Positions 1-6,440 of a stretch of DNA of 15,774 bases are shown here, one piece after another (position 1 is the stretch's first letter; each line of letters begins with the position of its first letter). This stretch comes from Desulfobacterales bacterium (lineage in GTDB: Bacteria; Desulfobacterota; DSM-4660; Desulfatiglandales; B25-G16). The position numbers were made by a program, and so were the translations under genes. The stretch covers positions 1-15,774 of the forward strand of contig JABXJY010000034.1 in the NCBI GenBank assembly GCA_013375385.1, read 5' to 3'. Under the pieces are notes generated by a model, which was not told where the DNA came from, did no database searches, and saw only the letters and a list, made by a program, of their open reading frames with translations.

Positions 1-114
1 CATACCCATTTCTAAACGGGTATGGCTTTGCTCTGGGATTATTCCCTATCTTATTAGGCGGAAGTACCCATTCAAGCCCTTCGTAATTGCTCTCTGCCCT
101 TTTCCTTTGTCTGG
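1..114. repeat. Left arm of a ~115-bp inverted repeat
   Basis: This stretch matches the reverse complement of 3271-3386 with 3 mismatches and one 2-base gap. It starts at the window edge, so the repeat may extend further left. Its outer end (1-24) is itself a hairpin (CATACCC paired with GGGTATG, then TTT/AAA after one mismatch). The two arms bracket the acyl-CoA dehydrogenase pair. No transposase is visible, and I do not recognise the family. It could be the end of an insertion element, a non-autonomous element, or a repeat left by an inverted duplication. Confidence 0.85.
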
Positions 115-147
115 AAGCTCAGGTTGATACAATCAGTTTTGATCCTG

Positions 148-305
148 TCAACAGGTTAAAGGCCATTTGCCGACGCAGAGCATCCCAGATATTTTTGGGG
201 ACAGCGGTAAACCCAGCCCTCTAGGCCCCATCATAGAAACCCCTTTAGCCTGGGGCGGTGACTCAGACATGTTGACAAAGCCGCTAGCGATCTTTATCGT
301 TCCAT
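148..305 (-). pseudogene. Decayed 3' end of a family III CoA-transferase gene
   Basis: Read on the minus strand, this stretch encodes IKIASGFVNMSESPPQAKGV and runs open to a TGA at 148-150. The core is nearly the same as the C-terminal end of the intact CoA-transferase at 10290-11651 (ITSGFVKMSESPPQVKWVS). The DNA at 235-282 matches 11547-11594 at 43 of 48 bases. An in-frame stop lies just upstream, at the edge of the 309-433 element, and nothing of the body of the enzyme remains. I read it as a relic of a CoA-transferase gene that once lay downstream of the dehydrogenase pair. Past the SESPPQ block the reading loses resemblance to the family. Confidence 0.7.
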
Positions 306-308
306 TTT

Positions 309-433
309 ATACCAAGTTGCATTCAAACGGCTACTATTCATAAACGTCATTGCGAACGGATGTGAAGCAATCTCAATAGGATAGATTGCCACGTCACTTC
401 GCTCCTCGCAATGACATGATTGCAACTTGGTAT
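309..433. mobile_element. 125-bp MITE-like palindromic element, TA-flanked
   Basis: Perfect 13-bp terminal inverted repeats (ATACCAAGTTGCA at 309-321; complement at 421-433) enclose an imperfect palindrome (346-415) beginning GTCATTGCGAACGGATG and ending CTCCTCGCAATGAC. The outermost bases can be read as a TA duplication around CCAAGTTGCA ends, as in Tc1/mariner-IS630-type insertion. The element carries no coding capacity. Its right edge shares base 433 with the stop codon of the dehydrogenase gene. The inner core is related to the core of the 3462-3604 element, but the ends differ. Confidence 0.75.
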
Positions 434-1551
434 TACATGCCTAAGGACTGAGCCACCTGTTCGTAATGGTAATCCGTATCTCCCAGCACGTACTCAGCCG
501 ATTTTGCCCTCCTGTAGAAAAGCCCGATGTTAAACTCCCTGGTAGTACCAACGCCTCCGTGGATCTGGATCCCCCTTTCCGTAATGAATTTGTATGTTTC
601 ATTAACCTGTGCCTTCAGTGCAGAGGCCACCCGAGAAATATCCATGCCTTCGTCAACCATCCAGGCGACCTTATAAAGGTAATTGACGCTTGTGTCATAG
701 GCTAGCTGCATGTTGGCCATATAGTGCTGGATAGCCTGAAATCCTCCTATAGGTTTTCCGTACTGCACCCTTTTTTTGGCATAATCTGCTGTCATGTCAA
801 TGGACACCTTGCAGCCACCGAGCATTTCCGCACACTTTGCGACGATGGCCTTCTGAGACATCCTCTCCAGTATTTCCCAGCCTTTTCCTGGCTCCCCAAG
901 GACATTTTCCTTTGGAACCCTCACATCCTTGAAAATAACCTCGCAGGTGTTATCCATGCCGATGGTAGGCATCTTGGTGCATGTGATGCCTGGATCCTTG
1001 GCGTCCACCAGAAACAGGGTAATGCCCGCATCGTGAGTTTTGGCCGCCACAATAAGCATGTCTGCAATATTTGCGTCCGTGACAAACATCTTGGTGCCAT
1101 GTAAGAGGTAGTGATCCGCTGTGAGCTGCGCAGGCATATTGATCCCTGAAGGCAGATAACTTGCCTCCTCTTCATACTGTGCCAAGGCCATGATAAGTTG
1201 GCCATTTGCTATTTTGGGCAAGAGCCCTTTCTTCTGCTCCTCCGAGCCCCCTTCAAGGATGGTCAGGCCACACTGGATAACTGTTGAAAAGAAAGGGCTT
1301 GGAAACGCCGCTTTTCCCAATTCCTCTATGATAATCATCAAATCCATGAACGGGTCGCCAAAGCCGCCATATTCTTCCGGGAAGTGGATCTGTATCCATC
1401 CTAACTCTGCCATTTTTTTCCACAGCTCGGGTGAGTATCCCACATCAGTCTCTTCGAGTTCCTTGACCTGCTCAAAGGGGCATTCCTTAGCTATAAATTC
1501 CGCAACCGACTTGCGAATCATGTCTTGCTCTTTGCTGAAATCAAGATCCAT
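433..1551 (-). CDS. Acyl-CoA dehydrogenase family protein, probable non-catalytic partner subunit
   Basis: The 372-residue protein has the acyl-CoA dehydrogenase fold order: N-terminal helical domain (about 5-118, with FPEEYGGFG at 57-65), middle beta domain (about 120-222, ending in DVRVPKENVLGEPGKGW) and C-terminal helical domain. KRVQYGKPIGGFQAIQ (260-275) and IHGGVGTTREF (330-340) are typical FAD/subunit-contact motifs. The usual base is missing at both known sites: the MCAD-type Glu position reads Gly357 (YVLGDTD), and the isovaleryl-CoA-dehydrogenase-type position reads Ala235. It lies 82 bases downstream of the other dehydrogenase gene on the same strand, so the two probably form one operon and a heteromeric enzyme, as in the actinobacterial FadE26-27 and FadE28-29 pairs. 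Start: ATG with a GAGGAAGGAAG ribosome site directly upstream. The stop TAA abuts the 309-433 mobile element. The substrate is unknown. Confidence 0.9.
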   Translation of the reverse strand: MDLDFSKEQDMIRKSVAEFIAKECPFEQVKELEETDVGYSPELWKKMAELGWIQIHFPEEYGGFGDPFMDLMIIIEELGKAAFPSPFFSTVIQCGLTILEGGSEEQKKGLLPKIANGQLIMALAQYEEEASYLPSGINMPAQLTADHYLLHGTKMFVTDANIADMLIVAAKTHDAGITLFLVDAKDPGITCTKMPTIGMDNTCEVIFKDVRVPKENVLGEPGKGWEILERMSQKAIVAKCAEMLGGCKVSIDMTADYAKKRVQYGKPIGGFQAIQHYMANMQLAYDTSVNYLYKVAWMVDEGMDISRVASALKAQVNETYKFITERGIQIHGGVGTTREFNIGLFYRRAKSAEYVLGDTDYHYEQVAQSLGM

Positions 1552-1633
1552 CTTCCTTCCTCTTTAAAAGGTTAGCGGAGATACGGATGCACAACGAGAC
1601 CTATGCGCGCCGGGGCATCTGCCCATGAGGGCA

Positions 1634-2833
1634 TCACTTGAACCTTGGCAGATTCAGGCCCACCCATGCGATGAGATTACGCTGGATTTCATTGCTGCCT
1701 GCCCATATATTCATCCCGGTACAGAACTGATACAAAGTAACCATGCTGCCCTCTATCGGCGCCCATTGCGATTCTTCCAGCTGTCCGTAAAGCCCCATGA
1801 TCTCTGTGGCATAATTGGCCATGCGTTGCGAAAGCTCGGTGCCGAAGACCTTGGATTCGGATGCCGCCGATGCAGCGAATATCAGACCCCCTTGCTGCTG
1901 TAACCAGGTGATCCTGTAGGCCAGTGTCTGTCCCACCTCTGTATCGATGAAGAGCTTTGCTATCTTTTGCCTCACTACGGCATTCTCAGAGAGGAATTTG
2001 CCATCACGTTTGGTCGTTTTCACGTAATCGATTATCTCTTGAAGGGTTCTTTTGGCAGCGGTAAAAACACCCGCTCCGGACCTCTCAAAATTCATGGTTG
2101 CGCGTGTCAGGTTCCAGCCTTCGTTCTCTGGCCCAATCCTGTCATATTCCGGGACCCTCACATCATTAAAAAACACATCATTATATAAGTGCTTGTTATC
2201 CATGTATAGGATAGGGCTCACCTCGATTCCGGGATAATCCATTTTCAGGTTGAACATTGAAAGCCCCCTGCTCCGTGTTGAATCTGGATCCGTACGGGCC
2301 AACAAGAACATATGGTCGGCCCTGTGGGCACCCGTGGTCCAAGTTTTTTGACCATTTATGACATAATGATCACCATCCTTAACCGCTGTCGTCGTGAGAG
2401 AGGCAAGATCAGAGCCTGCATCCGGCTCACTCCAGCCCTGGCAATAAAAGGCTTCCCCCCTGGCAAGGGGAGGAAGCAGTCGCTGTTTCTGTTCTTCATT
2501 GGCCCCTACCAGCAGGGTAGGCGCAAACATGCCAATACCGAAGGAATCTACACCAGGGGCACGGTGAGAGGCAACTACCTCATTGAATATCAACTGTTCC
2601 ATGAGCGGTGCTTCCACTCCCCCGTACTCTCTCGGCCATGGCCTTGAGAGCCACCCCCTTTCTCCGAGTTTTTTCGCCATATACTTGTGAAACTGAAACC
2701 CTTCCTCGGTGGCGTAAACTCCCTCCGCGCCGCCCCGTCCATATTCAGGGGGGGCATTCTTCATCTCTTCACTGAAGAAATCTTGAAATTCCTCTTTTAG
2801 TGCCTGCTGCTCTTCACTTAATTTGAAATCCAC
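1634..2833 (-). CDS. Acyl-CoA dehydrogenase, probable catalytic subunit
   Basis: The 399-residue acyl-CoA dehydrogenase would oxidise an acyl-CoA to the enoyl-CoA with electrons passed to ETF (family knowledge). Visible motifs: WPREYGG (66-72), CQGWSEPDAGSDLASL (131-146, the flavin/substrate loop of the middle domain), NGQKTWTTGAH (160-170), FFNDVRVPEYDRIGPENEGW (221-240) and GSNEIQRNLIA (379-389). The MCAD-type catalytic Glu position reads Ala378 (WAGSNEIQ), but Glu250 in MNFERSG aligns with the alternative base used by isovaleryl-CoA dehydrogenase and FadE26-type subunits, so I infer this is the active subunit. The C-terminal R-x-x-F-G-type flavin motif is degenerate here (KRDGKF) but good in the partner, again pointing to a heteromer. 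It starts with GTG; AGGAGG sits 7 bases upstream. The promoter at 2890-2918 fits a roughly 50-base leader. First gene of a two-gene operon. Confidence 0.92.
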   Translation of the reverse strand: MDFKLSEEQQALKEEFQDFFSEEMKNAPPEYGRGGAEGVYATEEGFQFHKYMAKKLGERGWLSRPWPREYGGVEAPLMEQLIFNEVVASHRAPGVDSFGIGMFAPTLLVGANEEQKQRLLPPLARGEAFYCQGWSEPDAGSDLASLTTTAVKDGDHYVINGQKTWTTGAHRADHMFLLARTDPDSTRSRGLSMFNLKMDYPGIEVSPILYMDNKHLYNDVFFNDVRVPEYDRIGPENEGWNLTRATMNFERSGAGVFTAAKRTLQEIIDYVKTTKRDGKFLSENAVVRQKIAKLFIDTEVGQTLAYRITWLQQQGGLIFAASAASESKVFGTELSQRMANYATEIMGLYGQLEESQWAPIEGSMVTLYQFCTGMNIWAGSNEIQRNLIAWVGLNLPRFK

Positions 2834-2889
2834 GGCAAATCCTCCTAAGGGTTAGTAATGGATTTGGCAGGTTATACAAAGGTCTCTTT

Positions 2890-2918
2890 CTAATAGTCCA
2901 GAGGGAAAGCTGTGTCAA
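2890..2918 (-). promoter_or_regulatory. Sigma70-type promoter of the dehydrogenase operon
   Basis: On the minus strand TTGACA (2918-2913) is followed after exactly 17 bases by TATTAG (2895-2890), about 57 bases before the GTG start. The spacer reads CAGCTTTCCCTCTGGAC. Almost the same block (CTTGACA, then CCCTCTGG, then CTATT) precedes substrate-binding protein 2 at 12193-12222, which argues for a shared promoter and perhaps a shared regulator. Confidence 0.65.
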
Positions 2919-3270
2919 GGAAAATAGTCTCATTCTTCAATGATCGCCAAGATTTGCCTTGACCTTTTTCGAGATTGCATAGGAACAGTTGCAAGTAATC
3001 CAAACCCTGCCATGGATATGATACCAGGGCTGAGTCATTTAAAGACGTAAGTTGATGTAATGTCAAGATTATTTGCTTAATCAGTTTCTTAAGAATTCCA
3101 AATCCCTGGCCCAGACCTGGTTGTATAGGCTCAATAGGCTGATCCCACCACAGAGTACTCTATAGACTTAGGAGGCTGATTCGAGGCCATAAGCGCCAGG
3201 GCGGGCTGACGTGCAATGGCTGAGTTTTTAATTTCTCAAACTGTAAAAGATTGGGAGAGGTAAAGTATGT
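2919..3270. other. Intergenic stretch without a recognised gene
   Basis: No open frame of useful length and no family resemblance was seen on either strand. The only item is a possible 24-codon frame starting at 3267 (see findings), whose body lies inside the right inverted repeat. Confidence 0.5.
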
Positions 3271-3386
3271 CCAGACATAAAGGAAAAGGGCAGAGAGCAA
3301 TTACGAAGGGCTTGAATGGGTACTTCCGCCTAATAACATAGGGAATAATCCCAAAGCAAAACCATACCCGTTTAGAAATGGGTATG
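3271..3386. repeat. Right arm of the ~115-bp inverted repeat
   Basis: This is the reverse complement of 1-114 with 3 mismatches and a 2-base insertion (ATA against A near 3278). Its outer end carries the hairpin described at 3358-3391. Together with the left arm it brackets 3.15 kb holding the two dehydrogenase genes, their promoter and the CoA-transferase relic. No target-site duplication can be tested because the left arm is cut by the window edge. Confidence 0.85.
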
Positions 3387-3391
3387 GTTTT
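3358..3391. terminator. Terminator-like hairpin at the outer end of the right repeat
   Basis: AAAACCATACCC (3358-3369) pairs perfectly with GGGTATGGTTTT (3380-3391) around a 10-base loop. The A-run on one side and T-run on the other make it look like a bidirectional intrinsic terminator. It may insulate the dehydrogenase module from the operon to the right. It could equally be a structural end of the repeat element. Confidence 0.55.
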
Positions 3392-3461
3392 ATTATCTTT
3401 GAGTGAATTATCTGATTGAAAATATCTGTCCTTTCAAAAAATACTAAATAGATAAGCTATT

Positions 3462-3604
3462 GACGGCTTCGTAAAAAGTCTTTTCACCGGTCATTGCGAG
3501 GAGCGAAGCGACGAAGCAATCTCCTGATTTCAAGCAGTTACAGCCAATGAGATTGCTTCGCTACGCTCGCAATGACAGCACCGGCGACTTTTTACGAAAC
3601 CATC
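3462..3604. mobile_element. 143-bp MITE-like element with an 8-bp target duplication
   Basis: Terminal inverted repeats of 19 bp (GACGGCTTCGTAAAAAGTC at 3462-3480; complement at 3586-3604 with 2 mismatches) are flanked on both sides by the direct repeat AAGCTATT (3454-3461 and 3605-3612), the mark of an insertion. The interior (3490-3576) is a palindrome starting GTCATTGCGAGGAGCGAAGC and ending GCTCGCAATGAC. It has no coding capacity and must have been moved by a transposase encoded elsewhere. The core is shared with the element at 309-433, though the ends and target-site size differ. Confidence 0.85.
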
Positions 3605-3687
3605 AAGCTATTAGATACCAATTTTTCGCAAAATTTGATACAGAAGATTAGTTCAAGCATTTCATGAGAGATTCAAAGGTCTCTGCT

Positions 3688-3706
3688 CCATCGGCTAAGC
3701 CGATGG
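3688..3706. promoter_or_regulatory. Short perfect hairpin upstream of substrate-binding protein 1
   Basis: CCATCGGCT and AGCCGATGG flank a single A, a perfect 9-base inverted repeat (8 bp with a 3-base loop when folded) about 125 bases before the start codon. No T-run follows, so it is not a standard terminator. It could be an operator or a structured leader. I found no convincing promoter for this gene. Confidence 0.35.
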
Positions 3707-3718
3707 GTTCTGAAAATT

Positions 3719-3830
3719 ACTAGACATCTTCAGCAACAGCAAGGCACAGGGGGTTCTATGAGGCCCTGATGGAAGGGATCTCATAAGAACATTCTTTAAC
3801 AAGAACCACAAGATGAGAGGAGGGGTAGGT
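3719..3830 (+). repeat. Direct repeat A, copy 1: leader of substrate-binding protein 1
   Basis: This leader matches 11628-11742 at an offset of 7909-7912 bases, with scattered substitutions and a 3-base length difference. The match includes the last codons of a CoA-transferase-like gene: TRHLQQQ here aligns with the real C-terminus TKYLQQQ of the gene ending at 11651, but its stop codon TAA reads CAA here. It also includes the hairpin at 3757-3785 and the ribosome site. It is evidence for an old tandem duplication. Confidence 0.8.
3757..3785 (+). promoter_or_regulatory. Conserved leader hairpin, copy 1
   Basis: TATGAG pairs with CTCATA and an inner CCCT pairs with AGGG, 47 bases before the start codon. 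The same structure is kept in the second copy (11669-11697), where a G-T pair at the top of the outer stem has become G-C. That change preserves pairing, so the hairpin may be functional in RNA. Its role is unknown. Confidence 0.4.
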
Positions 3831-3831
3831 A

Positions 3832-5199
3832 ATGGCAAAAAAATTAAGGTTCAGTATCGTAGTTTTGGCAGTGGTATCGCTGGTGTTGTTGATCTTATCA
3901 CCGACAGCGACCACTGCGGCACCGAAAGGGGAGCCTATCGTCATCGGATACGTCGGAATGGTGCTCTCACCGGGAACCAGACCATGCATGGACGCCCAGA
4001 AGGTTGCCGTGGAAGAGATCAACAACGCCGGCGGGATATTGGGCCGTCCAGTGAAGTACGTCATAGCTGACAACAAGGGGGATACCTCCCTGACCGTTGA
4101 GGGGGCAAGGCGGCTGCTCGTAGAGGACAAGGCAACCTTCATTTCGGTCGAAGGTCGAACGGAGATATGCCTGGCTGCGCAGGAGAACTCGGCTGCCATG
4201 TTTAAGAAATATCCTCACATCCTGGTCTTCAACGGACCGATGGGTTCTGAGTTGACAGCGCGGGTCATGGACGAGTACGCAAAATACAGGTTCTGTTTCC
4301 GTGACTGGGACGCAGAACCGGCTCATTACGCCCAGATGAATTACTTCTGGGGAACAACGTACCCACAAATGTTCAATGGTTTCAAAAGCATAGCCATTCT
4401 CTGGGAAGACCTGGCCTGGACAAACATGTGGCGGAAAGGGATTGACTACCTCAATCTCCCGCCCTGGGAGGAGATGCTTGAAAAGAAATTTGGCGTAAAC
4501 GTGGTCTACAGCAAGGCGGTCAAACCCCGTGGAACGATGTATCTTCCAATCCTTCAGCAGATCGCAATGAAAAAGGCCCAGGTCATCTTTTATTGTAGCT
4601 CCTGGTTTACAGATACGGAATCCTTCGCCAAGCAGTGGGCAGAGTCTGCGGCCAGGGATATCCCTGTCAACCTATACGGGGGCGTTGCCCAGACGGCCGA
4701 TTACTGGAGGATGACTGGAGGTAAGTGTCTGGGAATCATATCCGGATTTACCGATGGTGAGATCTTCTTGACGGATAAAACCATCCCCTTTATCAAGAAG
4801 ATGCATGAAAGGAAGATTCCGACGCAGATCCACGTTCATCTCGCCTACGCAGACATCTACTTCTTCAAGGAGGTCATCGAAAAGGCCGGGGGAACGGATA
4901 ATATCGATAAGTTGATCAGGGCCATGGAAACCACGGAAACAACCTATTCCCTCGGGAGGATGGCGTACGAGACCAAGCCGGTTAAACCATTCTTCCACTC
5001 CAAGGTCCGGGTCGATCCCGATAATCCCACGAAAACGACCTACCCCGGTGTCTACATTCAGCCGGTAGCTCAATTCCAGAATGGCGGAAAGATCGTATAC
5101 CTGGGAGCCTCTTGCAAGGAGAACGAGAAGATATTTGAGGGAATTGGTTCCCCAAAAAATTACGTATCCCCGGCTGAGTTGAGGAAGAGGGCGAAGTAA
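3832..5199 (+). CDS. ABC transporter periplasmic substrate-binding protein 1 (Liv/HAAT type)
   Basis: The 455-residue extracytoplasmic receptor of a branched-chain-amino-acid-type importer begins with a Sec signal peptide: basic MAKKLR, a hydrophobic stretch at 8-23, and a likely signal peptidase I site near TTAA (27-30). No lipobox cysteine is present. The mature start, PIVIGYVGMVLSPGTRPCMD, followed by AVEEINNAGGILGRPVKYVIADNKGD (59-84), is the typical Peripla_BP_6 first lobe. Proteins of this class bind amino acids, short acids or aromatic acids, and the CoA-activating genes in the same operon favour an organic acid here (inference). An AGGAGGGG site lies 6 bases before the ATG. A terminator follows, then the permease genes 365 bases on, the usual way to make the receptor in excess. 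Residues 377-455 recur almost unchanged in the truncated copy at 11748. Confidence 0.92.
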   Translation: MAKKLRFSIVVLAVVSLVLLILSPTATTAAPKGEPIVIGYVGMVLSPGTRPCMDAQKVAVEEINNAGGILGRPVKYVIADNKGDTSLTVEGARRLLVEDKATFISVEGRTEICLAAQENSAAMFKKYPHILVFNGPMGSELTARVMDEYAKYRFCFRDWDAEPAHYAQMNYFWGTTYPQMFNGFKSIAILWEDLAWTNMWRKGIDYLNLPPWEEMLEKKFGVNVVYSKAVKPRGTMYLPILQQIAMKKAQVIFYCSSWFTDTESFAKQWAESAARDIPVNLYGGVAQTADYWRMTGGKCLGIISGFTDGEIFLTDKTIPFIKKMHERKIPTQIHVHLAYADIYFFKEVIEKAGGTDNIDKLIRAMETTETTYSLGRMAYETKPVKPFFHSKVRVDPDNPTKTTYPGVYIQPVAQFQNGGKIVYLGASCKENEKIFEGIGSPKNYVSPAELRKRAK

Positions 5200-5229
5200 G
5201 GACAAGATGCTCTCTTTAAAGGACCATGG

Positions 5230-5265
5230 CGAGCCTCCATTATAGCAATGGGGGCTCGTTTTTTT
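5230..5265 (+). terminator. Intrinsic terminator after substrate-binding protein 1
   Basis: A 9-bp stem (CGAGCCTCC with GGGGGCTCG, one G-T pair) with an 11-base loop is followed by seven T residues, 30 bases after the stop codon. It probably acts as a partial terminator, so that the receptor gene is expressed more than the downstream livH-livM-livG-livF genes. The same structure recurs at 12017-12054. Confidence 0.8.
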
Positions 5266-5564
5266 GCCGTGAGTAATTGCCTGCTGAATCCGGCCTGCGA
5301 TTATGATCGCTCACCATTCGAAGTGATAGCGCCATTAATTATCGGTTGTCAGAGCGATCCGGAATAGGCCACTCCGGCCAATAATTCGGGACGAAGAAAG
5401 CTCTACTTGTTTGAACTGTGATCTTCCATATGAAGAGCAGTTATTGTGCAGAGGGCAAGGATAAGACACTACAAACTCAGCGAGAACTTGAAAGAACTCT
5501 TGAAGTACTCATCGAACCGGGGTAGAGGGCTATAGGATACCCCCCAGAAAGGAGTTAATACTCA
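5266..5564. other. Intergenic stretch before livH1
   Basis: No gene is seen. The stretch contains small inverted repeats (for example CCGGA at 5359-5363 with TCCGG at 5373-5377) but no promoter I can defend. An AAAGGAG ribosome site at 5548-5554 serves livH1. Confidence 0.4.
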
Positions 5565-6440
5565 ATGTGGGACATTCTTTTTTTTATCTTGATCTACGGT
5601 TTCATCATGGGGGCCATATATCTGTTGATAGCTTTGGGCTTCTCCCTCGTCTGCGGGGTTCTGAGAATCTTTCATCTCGGGTATGCGTATATCTTCCCCC
5701 TGACGATATACGGGACGTGGATGTTTATGAGGGAGCTGGGCCTGAGTCTGATTCCGTCAATTGTGTGTATGGTGATTCTCCAGTTCATCGTCTCCTACCT
5801 CATCTATAAATTCATGATAAAAAAATACCTTCATGATGAGCTGACCCTCCTGACGGCTCTCCTTCTGGTAGCACTCATCGTGGAACAGGCTTCCTCCTGG
5901 CGCTATCCGATTCAGGAAGGAGTCTACCTCGAGACGACACTGATTTCGGGGATTGTCGAGATCGGATCGGCTGCGATGCCCGCCCAGCTTGTGACCGGAG
6001 CCATTGTAGGTCTTGTTCTCACGGCCCTTTTCGCCCTCTTCTTCACAAAGACAAAGGCAGGTCTGGCAGTTCGGGCCATCTCTCAGGACATTGACAGCTC
6101 CAGGGTCGTCGGAATCAATGTTGAATCCCTCTACATTCTTATCATGATGATTGTTCTGATACCGGTCATAATCGGAATGCTACTCGTTGGTCCTGTCTGG
6201 ATGATAGAACCCGGCATGGGCTGGCACTATATGACCATTGCCATTCTGGTAGCAGTTCTGGGGGGACTCGGAAATATCAAGGGCACCATCATTGCCAGTT
6301 TCCTCATCGGAATAACCCATGCGACTATGTGCTTCGTGGTAGGAGAGCCACGTTTCATGAATCTTTCGGCCTTAATCCTGGTCATGTTCATCTTGATAGC
6401 AAGGCCCCAAGGAATAGCGAGGAGTGAATCGTTATGGTAG
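5565..6440 (+). CDS. livH: ABC transporter permease LivH, importer 1
   Basis: The 291-residue inner-membrane permease of the LivH family is almost wholly hydrophobic, with about eight predicted membrane segments. The N-terminal block GFIMGAIYLLIALGFSLVCG (12-31) matches the LivH opening. The ATPase-contact (EAA-like) loop reads KAGLAVRAISQDIDSSRVVG, and GGLGNIKGT and ARPQGI follow near the end. The usual NFAHGEFYM segment is replaced by HLGYAYIFPL, so the substrate path may differ from amino acid importers. AAAGGAG lies 10 bases before the ATG. It overlaps livM1 by 7 bases, implying translational coupling. Confidence 0.9.
   Translation: MWDILFFILIYGFIMGAIYLLIALGFSLVCGVLRIFHLGYAYIFPLTIYGTWMFMRELGLSLIPSIVCMVILQFIVSYLIYKFMIKKYLHDELTLLTALLLVALIVEQASSWRYPIQEGVYLETTLISGIVEIGSAAMPAQLVTGAIVGLVLTALFALFFTKTKAGLAVRAISQDIDSSRVVGINVESLYILIMMIVLIPVIIGMLLVGPVWMIEPGMGWHYMTIAILVAVLGGLGNIKGTIIASFLIGITHATMCFVVGEPRFMNLSALILVMFILIARPQGIARSESLW

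Noticed and set aside
346..415. Palindromic core as a structured non-coding RNA gene
   Set aside because: The terminal inverted repeats and TA flanks explain it better as a mobile element. No promoter or terminator of its own is visible.
1967..2647. Several 60-110-codon plus-strand frames opposite the dehydrogenase gene
   Set aside because: They are antisense to a well-supported coding region, and they have no motifs or ribosome sites.
3416..3447. Possible promoter TTGAAA ... TACTAA upstream of the 3462 element
   Set aside because: The spacing of 20 bases and a poor -10 hexamer make it indistinguishable from chance in AT-rich DNA. The mobile element also separates it from the gene.
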